From Cyanobacteria bacterium FACHB-63 (GTDB lineage Bacteria > Cyanobacteriota > Cyanobacteriia > Leptolyngbyales > Leptolyngbyaceae), in assembly GCA_014695255.1 (NCBI GenBank), contig JACJNX010000053.1, forward strand, positions 100,111 to 164,110: a stretch of 64,000 bases of DNA, given 5' to 3'. A program made the position numbers and the translations under genes. This document shows positions 1 through 9,259 of the stretch, piece by piece (position 1 is the stretch's first letter; each line of letters begins with the position of its first letter). The notes beneath the pieces are model-generated. The model worked only from the letters and a program-made list of their open reading frames with translations. It did not search any database and was not told the DNA's origin.

Positions 1-1
1 A

Positions 2-142
2 CACGTTCATTGTTTTGTGCAGCTAAAGTCGGGCGATCGTATTACCGTCCGTCAGCCCACGTCATTCAGTCTTCCGAGCGCTGATGCTCCCCTCTATGTG
101 CATTGGGCTGCCGCCGACAGTTTAGCGCTATCCGAATCATAG
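2..142 (+). CDS. potA: C-terminal end of an ABC transporter ATPase (PotA-like), partial
   Basis: A frame open from base 2 runs to a TAG at 140-142 and encodes 46 residues ending in ADSLALSES. The segment GDRITVRQP followed by a hydrophobic LYVHW strand looks like the TOBE domain at the end of polyamine or iron importer ATPases. The stop codon lies inside the Shine-Dalgarno AGGAGG (141-146) of the next gene, a solute-binding protein, so the two are probably co-translated. The start and nucleotide-binding domain lie outside the window. The polyamine assignment rests mainly on the neighbour. Confidence 0.6.
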   Translation, partial: HVHCFVQLKSGDRITVRQPTSFSLPSADAPLYVHWAAADSLALSES

Positions 143-151
143 GAGGCACAA

Positions 152-1246
152 ATGTCGTATTCTCGCCGTCGATTTTTGAAAACTGCCGTAGCAGGATTCT
201 CTGGGGCTGCACTGTCGAGCTGCGGTTGGACATTGGCAAAAGTGCAGACCGATCGAGTCATGGCGACTGCCTCCGATGAGCTACACGTCTACACTTGGGC
301 AAACTACATCGATCAGGAATTGATTGATACCTTTCGTGCCAAAACGGGAATCAAAGTTACCTTTGATGTGTTTGATTCCAATGAGATGATGCTGGCAACT
401 TTCCAGGCGGGAAAAGCGGGAATTTACAGCGTGATTTATCCCTCTGACTACAAAGTGACGGAGATGATTCGACTCGGCTATCTTGCTGAATTGGATCATC
501 TTCGGCTAGAGAGCCTAAACAATCTATTGCCCCGCTTCCAGAGAACAACCCATGATCCGGGAAATCGCTACAGTGTTCCAATGAGTTGGGGAACCACGGG
601 CTTACTCTACAACAGCGAGAAGATTACTACTTCTCCAACCGATTGGAACTATCTTTGGGAGAACAAAGACAAGCTGAAGCGACGGATTACTTTGATCAAT
701 GATGTGCGAGAAGTGTTGGGTGCAACGCTACGATCGCTCGGTTATTCCTACAATTCCAAAAATCCAGCAGAACTGCAAAGAGCCTACGATCGTCTCCAAG
801 AATTAAAGTCTGCGATCGCGACATTTACAACAAACGGCTGGCGCGATCAGTTAATTGCAGGGGATTTGTCGATCGCAATGGCATATTCATCCGATGCCCT
901 GCTTGCGATTAGTCAGGAACCCAAGCTGAGATATGTGATTCCTGCTAGTGGTACTTCGATCTGGAGCGATACGATGGTGATTCCAAAAACGGCTCCCAAT
1001 CCTGATGCAGCTTATGCTTGGATTGAGTTTATGTTAAGACCCGAAGTAGCCGCGAAAGTGACAGAGCGACTATCTTTTGCAACTACCAATCAAGCTGCGA
1101 TCGCCAAATTACCGGAAGCACTGCGATCGAATCCAGGTATGTTTCCGTCAACTGAGATCATTGATAAATCAGAATCGATTTTGCCGATGGAGCGTGGAGT
1201 TTTAGAGGCTTACGATCGCTATTGGACAAAGCTAACCAGTAGTTAG
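152..1246 (+). CDS. potD: PotD-type polyamine ABC transporter substrate-binding protein, Tat lipoprotein
   Basis: This 364-residue extracellular solute-binding protein matches the PotD/PotF family (spermidine or putrescine capture for an ABC importer), with the typical early segment YTWANYIDQELI. The N-terminus carries a twin-arginine motif, RRRFLK at residues 5-10, and a lipobox-like LSSC at 21-24, so folded export by Tat and lipid anchoring at Cys24 are likely. The ATG follows an AGGAGG at 5-nt spacing that overlaps the stop of the upstream ATPase gene. A strong hairpin lies about 270 bp downstream. Polyamine specificity is inferred from the family; other organic cations are possible. Confidence 0.82.
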   Translation: MSYSRRRFLKTAVAGFSGAALSSCGWTLAKVQTDRVMATASDELHVYTWANYIDQELIDTFRAKTGIKVTFDVFDSNEMMLATFQAGKAGIYSVIYPSDYKVTEMIRLGYLAELDHLRLESLNNLLPRFQRTTHDPGNRYSVPMSWGTTGLLYNSEKITTSPTDWNYLWENKDKLKRRITLINDVREVLGATLRSLGYSYNSKNPAELQRAYDRLQELKSAIATFTTNGWRDQLIAGDLSIAMAYSSDALLAISQEPKLRYVIPASGTSIWSDTMVIPKTAPNPDAAYAWIEFMLRPEVAAKVTERLSFATTNQAAIAKLPEALRSNPGMFPSTEIIDKSESILPMERGVLEAYDRYWTKLTSS

Positions 1247-1512
1247 TCATCTGCTGTATGACTGTAAGATCGAGGAGTAATATGTGAATAACTGGTCGAT
1301 CGACTTCTCCAAGTTTTGGAATTACACAGAAACAGTCGAGCTAATACCCGGAATCGGAACATCGGGCTAATGTTTAGCAGTCTACGTCCCTGCTTTGGCG
1401 CATGACTTCCTCCTATGGATCGAATCAGGGTATTAGGAAGAAAGAGTCGATTTAACTAATGAGTTAGGTTGATTGGCTGTATGAATTAAGCAGCCCCAAA
1501 TTCCTGAATCAG

Positions 1513-1556
1513 AACCAAGAAGGGTTCAGGCATTTCTGCTTGAACCCTTCTTGGTT
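1513..1556. terminator. Bidirectional hairpin between convergent genes
   Basis: A perfect 16-bp inverted repeat, AACCAAGAAGGGTTCA at 1513-1528 against its complement at 1541-1556, extends inward by three more pairs to a six-base loop. It sits between the convergent potD and RRM genes and probably ends both transcripts. No clear T-run follows on either strand. I see nothing else in the 353-bp gap 1247-1599. Confidence 0.7.
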
Positions 1557-1599
1557 AGGTCTAACCTTTACAGCCAGACTACTAACTCAGCTTCGATGT

Positions 1600-1893
1600 T
1601 TAGTAGCTACGAGAGAAGTTTCTACCACTTCTGTTATCGCTACCGCGATCTTCACGAGGCTTGGCTTTATTGACCTTCAAATCGCGACCCATCCATTCCG
1701 CACCGTCTAGTGCTTCAATGGCAACTGTTTCCTCAGAATCTGCACCCATTTCTACAAAACCAAAGCCGCGCATACGACCAGTTTCACGATCTACGGGAAG
1801 CTGAACTCGCTTTACGGAACCATATTCTGCAAACACAGAAGTCAGATCAGCATCAGTAACGTCATAAGACAGATTGCCTACATAAATTGACAT
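1600..1893 (-). CDS. Cyanobacterial RRM-domain RNA-binding protein (Rbp)
   Basis: This 97-residue protein is almost entirely one RNA recognition motif. RNP2 is IYVGNL at residues 3-8 and RNP1 is RGFGFVEM in the middle. A short Arg/Ser-rich tail follows (GSDNRSGRNFSRSY). The frame stays open 60 codons upstream, but the ATG at 1891-1893 gives the standard family start MSIYVGNLSYDV. These small proteins bind RNA in the cytoplasm, and many cyanobacterial members respond to cold. The AT-rich upstream stretch (1894-2100) could be a long regulatory 5' leader, but that is inference. Confidence 0.88.
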   Translation of the reverse strand: MSIYVGNLSYDVTDADLTSVFAEYGSVKRVQLPVDRETGRMRGFGFVEMGADSEETVAIEALDGAEWMGRDLKVNKAKPREDRGSDNRSGRNFSRSY

Positions 1894-2094
1894 AGCTTGT
1901 CTCCAAAGATTAAAGGATGTGTAGAGTAAATTTTCGGAGAGAAGTCTGTCAATGGAAAAACTTGAAAACTCGTTAATACTAGAAACAAATGTTGCTAACC
2001 GATATCTATGCTCTGAGACCAATCTAGCACGTTCGGAAAGCCTCTGGGGGATTTTAAGGGTATGAGATAACAAAAATTTACTAAGTATTTTTAT

Positions 2095-2271
2095 TTATAG
2101 TTGATGGCTTGTCTCCCCGTAAAGTGCGCTGTCGACGGCATCGAGGTTTTGATAGAGAGGTCGAGTTTTACCGCTGTTGAATTCTAACGTTAGACGCTCA
2201 ATCTGCGACTTATGACTCTCCAGACCTGGAAAGGAAATGTCAGTGCTTATAGATTGGATGAAGGCTTCCAT
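2095..2271 (-). CDS. Possible small protein of unknown function (58 aa)
   Basis: A minus-strand frame starting at ATG 2269-2271 encodes a polar 58-residue peptide rich in Ser, Leu and Glu and ending GETSHQL. Another in-frame ATG lies six codons upstream. Its composition looks more protein-like than a random frame. However, no Shine-Dalgarno precedes either start, and the frame continues into an implausible stretch overlapping the divergent membrane-protein gene. I recognise no family. It could be a shadow frame or a gene remnant. Confidence 0.22.
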   Translation of the reverse strand: MEAFIQSISTDISFPGLESHKSQIERLTLEFNSGKTRPLYQNLDAVDSALYGETSHQL

Positions 2272-2303
2272 CTTGGTCGTTCGATGCATGGAGAATCTGA
2301 AGC

Positions 2304-2960
2304 ATGAGTACCCACAAGAATAAGCTTTGGTTACGCTGGAGTGCCGCCAATGCTCTTTCGGAAGTGTTCGGACTGGGAGCAACCTTTGCAGCGATCGCAC
2401 TGCTATTGCCGAAAATAGAGCGTCAGCAGACCGCAGGCATTCTACTGGCTTTTGCAGTCTCCGTGGTTTGCGGTGCGATCGAAGCGACTGTAGTTGGACT
2501 GGCGCAGTGGTGGGCAATGCGTCCCTGGTTTCCACAAATCCGGCGCTCAGACTGGTGGCGTGCGACTCTAATAGGTGCTTTGTTGGGCTATGCGATCGGA
2601 TATCTTCCCTCCGCTCTGCTGCACATCAGAGCAACAACTCAAACTCCCATTGCAGAACCTCCTCAGTGGGTGACTCTGCTGCTTGCGGCTGGGTTAGGCA
2701 TAGTGGCGGGTGCAGTCCTATCTTTTGCTCAATGGTGGGTCTTACGAAACAAGGTTAGAAGCGCTAGATTGTGGGTTCCCGCGAATATGCTGGCATGGGC
2801 AGTCGGGATGCCTGTGATTTTTTGGGGAATGGATTTAGCGTTCAGCATGACGACGACTTCGCAACGGGTCTGCATCATTGGGGGAACATTGCTTGTCACA
2901 GGAGCGATCGTGGGTGTAATTCACGGACGCTTTTTAATGGTTTTATCTCAAGTTAAGTAG
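2304..2960 (+). CDS. Multi-pass membrane protein with duplicated AQWW motif
   Basis: This 218-residue protein has about six hydrophobic segments. Two halves carry matching motifs, GLAQWWAMR in the first and SFAQWWVLR in the second, each after a glycine-rich helix, suggesting an internal duplication. Similar proteins with Gly-x-x-Gln-Trp repeats are common unnamed cyanobacterial membrane proteins. A GGAG lies about 10 nt before the ATG. The gene faces rnz convergently with only 12 bp between them. Function is unknown. Confidence 0.7.
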   Translation: MSTHKNKLWLRWSAANALSEVFGLGATFAAIALLLPKIERQQTAGILLAFAVSVVCGAIEATVVGLAQWWAMRPWFPQIRRSDWWRATLIGALLGYAIGYLPSALLHIRATTQTPIAEPPQWVTLLLAAGLGIVAGAVLSFAQWWVLRNKVRSARLWVPANMLAWAVGMPVIFWGMDLAFSMTTTSQRVCIIGGTLLVTGAIVGVIHGRFLMVLSQVK

Positions 2961-2972
2961 ATAGCCGCTGCA

Positions 2973-3929
2973 TCAATGCGCGATCGCTTCTGCTTGCTCA
3001 ATTCGTCTTGGCACTTCATACGTCCAAAAGTCTGAAGCGAGTTCAGTATTCGGAAAAATAGCGCGGGCTTCAGCTAGGAGATCTTGAAGTTGGATTGCAT
3101 TTCCAGGTGCATACCTAGGGCTGAAGTGCGTCATGATCAGCGTTTTAACTTGTGCCAGTAGTGCAGTTTGCGCTGCCATCGTCGAGGTCGAATGCAGCCT
3201 TTGAAACGCCATTTCTGCATCTTGGTGAGCGAATGTAGCTTCGTGGATCAAGACATCTGCATCACGGGCAAGATCGATCGCGTTCTCACAAAACACGGTA
3301 TCAGTGCAATAAGCTATTTTGCGTCCGATTTCGGTTTCACCGCAGAGGATTTTACCGTCGATCGTTCGTCCATCCGGTAACGTAACTGTTTCTCCCCGCT
3401 TCAATTTTCCGTAAATCGGACCCGAAGGAATCCCTAATTCTTTGGCAATCTCAGCCTTGAAGTGTCCGGGACGGTCTTTCTCAGCCACACGATACCCAAA
3501 GGCGGGAACGCGATGCTTGAGTAAAGTACAAGTGACTGTAAATTCTTCATCCTCAAGCACCAAGCCGGGACTCACCGGATGAAACTTCACCGGATACGAG
3601 AAATGCGTTTGTGAGTAGCGTTTGCAGGCTTTGAGGTATTGATCTAATTCAGGTGGGCCGTAAATATCGATTTGCTCTGGATTTCCAGCGAGTCCGCAGC
3701 TTGCCAGCAGTCCCATTAAGCCAAAAATGTGATCGCCGTGAACGTGAGTCACAAAAATCCGACGAATTTGACTCACCCGTAAATCGCTTCGCAAAAATTG
3801 ATGCTGCGTTCCTTCACCACAGTCGAATAGCCACACTTCAGCGCGTTGTGGCAACCGAAGCGCGATCGCAGAAACATTGCGCGATCGAGTAGGAACCCCA
3901 GAACTCGTTCCCAAGAATGTGATCTGCAA
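2973..3929 (-). CDS. rnz: Ribonuclease Z (tRNA 3' processing endonuclease)
   Basis: RNase Z is a zinc-dependent metallo-beta-lactamase-fold endonuclease that removes 3' trailers from tRNA precursors. The sequence has the N-terminal [16 protein letters not shown], the metal motif [11 protein letters not shown], and later [10 protein letters not shown] and HEATFAHQD, all typical. I place the start at TTG 3927-3929 (MQITFLG), as in cyanobacterial homologues; this gives 318 residues and an AGGTGAG just upstream. Another TTG at 3948-3950, preceded by AGGAAG, would add seven residues. No ATG is available near the start. Confidence 0.92.
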   Translation of the reverse strand: MQITFLGTSSGVPTRSRNVSAIALRLPQRAEVWLFDCGEGTQHQFLRSDLRVSQIRRIFVTHVHGDHIFGLMGLLASCGLAGNPEQIDIYGPPELDQYLKACKRYSQTHFSYPVKFHPVSPGLVLEDEEFTVTCTLLKHRVPAFGYRVAEKDRPGHFKAEIAKELGIPSGPIYGKLKRGETVTLPDGRTIDGKILCGETEIGRKIAYCTDTVFCENAIDLARDADVLIHEATFAHQDAEMAFQRLHSTSTMAAQTALLAQVKTLIMTHFSPRYAPGNAIQLQDLLAEARAIFPNTELASDFWTYEVPRRIEQAEAIAH

Positions 3930-4042
3930 AGCTAACTCACCTGAACTCAATACACTTCCTTCATACTGCCACAGGAATTTGCACCCAACCGAGCGGATCG
4001 ATCCGAACCCAGTAAAATAAGTTCAAAGTCTGCAATGCTGTG

Positions 4043-4258
4043 ATGATGAAAGAATTTACGATCGGCGAAAAAGTCCGCCTTGTCTCTCTACCGCCCTATC
4101 TAAAAACGGCTGATCCGATGCCGATGCTGCGTCCGGCGGATATTTTGCAGATTGGAGACGAAGGAACCGTTCTCGATCGACGACCCGGCGGCTATTGGGG
4201 CGTTCGGTTTGAGAAAGGCGCATTTTTGCTAGACGACCAGTATTTAGAATCAATCTAG
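4043..4258 (+). CDS. sipA: SipA, small regulator interacting with histidine kinase NblS
   Basis: This 71-residue protein matches the SipA/DUF3148 family almost throughout, including the PPYLKTADPMPMLRP block and RRPGGYWGVRF. SipA is a small SH3-like protein that binds the essential cyanobacterial sensor kinase NblS (high-light and nutrient-stress signalling). The start is ambiguous: GTG 4040, ATG 4043 and ATG 4046 follow one another in frame. The last nine bases overlap the 3' end of the convergent Uma2 gene. Divergent from rnz. Confidence 0.88.
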   Translation: MMKEFTIGEKVRLVSLPPYLKTADPMPMLRPADILQIGDEGTVLDRRPGGYWGVRFEKGAFLLDDQYLESI

Positions 4259-4948
4259 TTCTCCGAAACGATCGCGATACTGCTGAAGAAGCTGTTCGAC
4301 TTCTGCTTTTTGTTGCTCAGCTTGTTCTGCTCGTTGTCGCTCGTTGGCTAATTGCTGATTGATTTCAGCAAACGAGAGAAAACGTCCACCATCTGGACGA
4401 TACAACTCTAATTCCTCTGCTAAGTTAAATCGAATGCCTAGGCGAGGGCTGATCCAGCCGTTCATTTCTTCGATGCTGTCGAGTCCGGTGTCCGATCGTT
4501 GCCATCCGCTCAGTTCAATTCGGTCGGGGTCGTAAATGTAATACTCCTCAACGCCGTAGCGATCGTAAAACAGCAATTTGGGATCCATCTCGCGGCGAGT
4601 GTTGCCTGGGGAGAGAACTTCAAACACCACTTGGGGCGGAAGGTTGTCTTCTTTCCATTGCTGATAGGAGCCGCGCGCTGCTTCGCAGATACCGCAAGGG
4701 TCGCCCTTGGGTCTACCAAAAACGACCATTGCATCCGGAGCCGTGCAAACGGTGTTGTTGCCTTCGATTGGATACCACAGCAAATCACCTGCAACAAACA
4801 CATTCGGATTATCGGCGAACAGCCATTCTAGATTCTGTTCGATGACAACAATCCAACGGAATTGCTTTGTGTTGTCTGCTATTGGCTTGCCGTCGCTTTC
4901 TGGATAGAACACTTCAGAAGAAACCAGTGCTTGTTGCTGAGGTGTCAT
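4250..4948 (-). CDS. Uma2-family (DUF820) putative endonuclease with C-terminal coiled coil
   Basis: This 232-residue protein belongs to the Uma2/DUF820 family, a PD-(D/E)XK nuclease-like fold greatly expanded in cyanobacteria. Visible family signatures are APDAMVVFG, PPQVVFEVLSPGNTRREM and YGVEEYYIYDPD, which supply the Asp and Glu-x-x core. The last 35 residues are rich in Gln, Glu and Arg and should form a coiled coil. I use ATG 4946-4948 (MTPQQQAL); an in-frame TTG lies seven codons upstream. Biological role is unknown; nuclease activity is inferred from the fold only. A second family member lies at 40.7 kb. Confidence 0.82.
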   Translation of the reverse strand: MTPQQQALVSSEVFYPESDGKPIADNTKQFRWIVVIEQNLEWLFADNPNVFVAGDLLWYPIEGNNTVCTAPDAMVVFGRPKGDPCGICEAARGSYQQWKEDNLPPQVVFEVLSPGNTRREMDPKLLFYDRYGVEEYYIYDPDRIELSGWQRSDTGLDSIEEMNGWISPRLGIRFNLAEELELYRPDGGRFLSFAEINQQLANERQRAEQAEQQKAEVEQLLQQYRDRFGELD

Positions 4949-5014
4949 GGCTGAAACTCTTGATTGCAACCGTTACGCTTAATTTACCATAGAACGATTG
5001 AACTATATTACAGC

Positions 5015-5051
5015 CAGAAAAAATCCCGCTTTGGTTGAAGAAAGCGGGATT
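5015..5051 (-). terminator. Intrinsic terminator of thiC
   Basis: An 11-bp inverted repeat, AATCCCGCTTT at 5022-5032 against AAAGCGGGATT at 5041-5051, has an eight-base loop. On the minus strand it is followed by six T residues, 20 bases past the thiC stop. Confidence 0.85.
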
Positions 5052-5071
5052 GCTGAAGTGTCAGACGATCG

Positions 5072-6460
<1,389 letters not shown>

Positions 6461-6461
6461 T

Positions 6462-6538
6462 TAGCTTCCCTTCGCTGGCATTACCCAGTCTCAGGTTCTA
6501 AGGGTTTGTTCTCAGCCCAAGTGGACACCCCTAGCTTG
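6462..6538 (-). promoter_or_regulatory. TPP (THI-box) riboswitch in the thiC leader
   Basis: Read on the minus strand, the leader contains the classic THI-box elements in order: GGGGTGTCC, GGGCTGAGA, AAACCC, GAACCTGA, and GGGTAATGCCAGCGAAGGGA. An AGCT at each end can close the P1 helix. The 3' end is 19 bases from the thiC start and next to its AGAGGA ribosome-binding site, which favours translational control. I see no terminator hairpin with a T-run inside the leader. Confidence 0.95.
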
Positions 6539-6818
6539 ATTGCTTATCGTATCAGGTTGACGACAAAAATTCTGAATTTGTACAGTTCATTTCTCCATCA
6601 AAAAGATTGATGTCGAAGTGCGATCGACGGTAACGCTAGGCTTCGTTTGAGTTAAAGAATCTCTATCAATAGCTAGGTGAATTTTCTTGATTGGGATCTT
6701 ATAAGTACAAAAGGTGAGTTGTGGCTTGATGGCAATGCAGTAATGGGAGTCGCGCTTTTTCGTCCATCGAGTTGCAAATGGAATGAGTCAAACTCTAGAC
6801 GCTTGGTGGAACGTTCCT

Positions 6819-9224
6819 ATGAATCAACTGATTACAGCAATTTTACAGAATTCCGAAGAAAAAGCAGCACTTCAGCAGCTTGTTGATCGTTTAAGTCGAT
6901 CGGAGCAGCGCTATTTCCTCAAAAACGAGATTCTCCAAGCCTTTTTTGAATATTGTCACGAAACGCAGAAGCCTGCTCATTTCTTACATTCTTCGCATAT
7001 TGCACACTTAATTCAGTACAGCCACGAACTGTTACTGGAAAGCGATCGCATTTGGTTAGTTCTGCGTCCGTGGATTGCCAGTCAACAGATTTGGGCGATC
7101 GATTCAGCTTTAACCGAATGCGTCGCGATGCCTCCGAAAGCGATGCTAGAGGCTCGAGATCGATTTGTCGGTCATGCTCAGCCGAATTTGTTTGAAATCG
7201 ATGTTACGCCCTTTTATGAAGGCAGCCCGACGATTGATGATCCGCGCAATATTGGGCAAGGACTTGCTTTTCTCAATCGTTACTTATCCAGCCAAGTTTT
7301 AGACGATCGGGAGTATTGGTTTAATCTGTTATTCGATGTGCTGCATCGGCATGAGTATGAAGGTATTCAGCTACTGATCAATGATTTCATTCAGTCCGGT
7401 GAACATTTAGCGCAGCAGGTTCGACAAGCAATTCAAATTCTGCGATCGCGTCCTGCGGATGAGCCTTATCAAGATATTCACCCAGAGCTACAGCCGCTCG
7501 GATTTGAGCCGGGATGGGGCAACACCGCAGAACGAGCGCGTCAAACGCTGGAACTGCTGGATCAGTTGATTATCATGCCACAAAGCGCCATTTTAGAGGC
7601 ATTTGTGGATCGATTCCCCTCGGTGTTTCGAGTCGTCTCCGTTTCGATTCATGGTTGGGTGGGACAAGAAGACTTGGGGCGACCGGAAACACTCGGACAA
7701 GTGGCTTATGTGTTGGATCAAGCCCGATCGCTCGATCGCCAATTGCAAGAGAACATTGAACTCACTGGATTGAAGATGTTAAACATCCAGCCGCAGGTCA
7801 TTGTCTTAACGCGATTGATTCCAAACTGTGAAGGAACGCAGTGCGCTTTGCCTTTAGAGAAGATTGATGACACTGAGAATGCTTGGATTCTGCGGGTTCC
7901 GTTTCGGACATTTAATCCGAAAATCACCGACAATTGGATCTCTAAGTATCAGATTTGGGGCTATTTGGAAAGCTATGCGATCGATGCTCAAGCTCAATTA
8001 CTCAAGCAACTTGGGGATAAACCAGATTTAATCATTGGTAACTATAGTGATGGAAATTTAGTGGCATCACTCATGGCACGTCAGCTCAAAGTGACACACT
8101 GTAATATTGCTCATTCGTTAGAGAAGCCAAAGCATTTATTTAGTAACCTTTACTGGCAGGAGTTAGAGCCGCAGTATCACTTTTCGGCTCAGTTCACCGC
8201 CGATCTGATCAGCATGAATGCGGCAGATTTTATTGTCACTTCCTCGTATCAAGAGATTGTGGGTTCTCCGGATACGTTTGGGCAGTACGAATCTTACAAA
8301 TGTTTCACAATGCCGCAGCTTTATCATGTGATTAACGGCATTGAATTATTTAACCCGAAATTTAATCGGATTGCGCCGGGAGTCGATGAACGGGTCTTCT
8401 TTCCCTATATCGAATCTCGATCGCGCTTCTCCATCGATCGAGTGAACCAGCTATTATTCGACGAGCAAGAGGATCCTTACATCTTCGGCAAACTCGCTGA
8501 TCCACAGCGTCGCCCACTTCTCGCAGTTGCACCCCTCACTGCGGTGAAAAATCTATGTGGGCTAGTCGAATGCTTTGGGCGCAGTGATTTACACCAGCGT
8601 TGTAATTTAATTCTCGTTACTAATAATCTTCATATTAGAGATGCCATTAATGATCATGAAGCCGAAGAGATCGAGAAACTACATCGACTGATTGATCATT
8701 ATCAATTGCATGACCATATTCGATGGATTGGCAAACGCCTTTCTAATCCTGATCTCGGAGAAATGTATCGCTGCATTGCCGATCGTCAGGGAATTTTCGT
8801 TCATTTTGCTCGGTTTGAAGCATTTGGTCGGGTATTGCTCGAAGCGATGATTTCTGGATTACCCTCGTTTGTAACCGAGTTTGGGGGAACGACTGAGATT
8901 ATTGAAAACGACAAGTATGGAGTTTTGATTAACCCGACTGATCTCCAAGGTGCAGCGCGTAAGATCTTAGAGTTTCTCGATCGTGCAGACGCTGATCCAA
9001 CCTATTGGCAGTCTATGTCAGATCGAAGTATCCAACGAATTCATGATGAGTACAATTGGCATCATCACACGCAACAACTTTTACTCCTGACTAAACTTTA
9101 TAGTTTCTGGAATTATGTTCATCGCGAAAGTCGAGAATCGCTGTTACACTATCTCGACGCTTTGTTCCACTTGATCTACAAACCCAGAGCCGAACTCATT
9201 CTGGAACAACACCAGAAACAATAG
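6819..9224 (+). CDS. Sucrose-synthase-like GT4 glycosyltransferase with altered donor site
   Basis: The 801-residue protein aligns along its length with cyanobacterial and plant sucrose synthases (reversible sucrose + UDP/ADP to fructose + nucleotide-glucose). Family landmarks include GFEPGWGNTA, QVIVLTRLIPN, KPDLIIGNYSDGNLVA, the FTADLISMNAADF block and the E-x7-E motif in FEAFGRVLLE. Two conserved sites differ. The usual ARLDRVKN phosphate-binding segment reads APLTAVKN (Pro572 for Arg, Lys577 kept), and the acceptor-side TGGQ reads TLGQ (Leu292). Activity as a normal sucrose synthase is therefore uncertain. I chose ATG 6819 (MNQLITAIL) to match homologues; an in-frame ATG at 6783 adds 12 residues. 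The next gene follows after 35 bp. Confidence 0.8.
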   Translation: MNQLITAILQNSEEKAALQQLVDRLSRSEQRYFLKNEILQAFFEYCHETQKPAHFLHSSHIAHLIQYSHELLLESDRIWLVLRPWIASQQIWAIDSALTECVAMPPKAMLEARDRFVGHAQPNLFEIDVTPFYEGSPTIDDPRNIGQGLAFLNRYLSSQVLDDREYWFNLLFDVLHRHEYEGIQLLINDFIQSGEHLAQQVRQAIQILRSRPADEPYQDIHPELQPLGFEPGWGNTAERARQTLELLDQLIIMPQSAILEAFVDRFPSVFRVVSVSIHGWVGQEDLGRPETLGQVAYVLDQARSLDRQLQENIELTGLKMLNIQPQVIVLTRLIPNCEGTQCALPLEKIDDTENAWILRVPFRTFNPKITDNWISKYQIWGYLESYAIDAQAQLLKQLGDKPDLIIGNYSDGNLVASLMARQLKVTHCNIAHSLEKPKHLFSNLYWQELEPQYHFSAQFTADLISMNAADFIVTSSYQEIVGSPDTFGQYESYKCFTMPQLYHVINGIELFNPKFNRIAPGVDERVFFPYIESRSRFSIDRVNQLLFDEQEDPYIFGKLADPQRRPLLAVAPLTAVKNLCGLVECFGRSDLHQRCNLILVTNNLHIRDAINDHEAEEIEKLHRLIDHYQLHDHIRWIGKRLSNPDLGEMYRCIADRQGIFVHFARFEAFGRVLLEAMISGLPSFVTEFGGTTEIIENDKYGVLINPTDLQGAARKILEFLDRADADPTYWQSMSDRSIQRIHDEYNWHHHTQQLLLLTKLYSFWNYVHRESRESLLHYLDALFHLIYKPRAELILEQHQKQ

Positions 9225-9259
9225 CCCCTGAACATTCACGCCTCCCGGAGTTTTGCCCC

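Noticed and set aside
6557..6586. TTGACG/TACAGT promoter for the sucrose-synthase-like gene
   Set aside because: 18-bp spacing fits, but the -10 is poor and the gene start is 230 bp away; chance is likely in this AT-rich gap.
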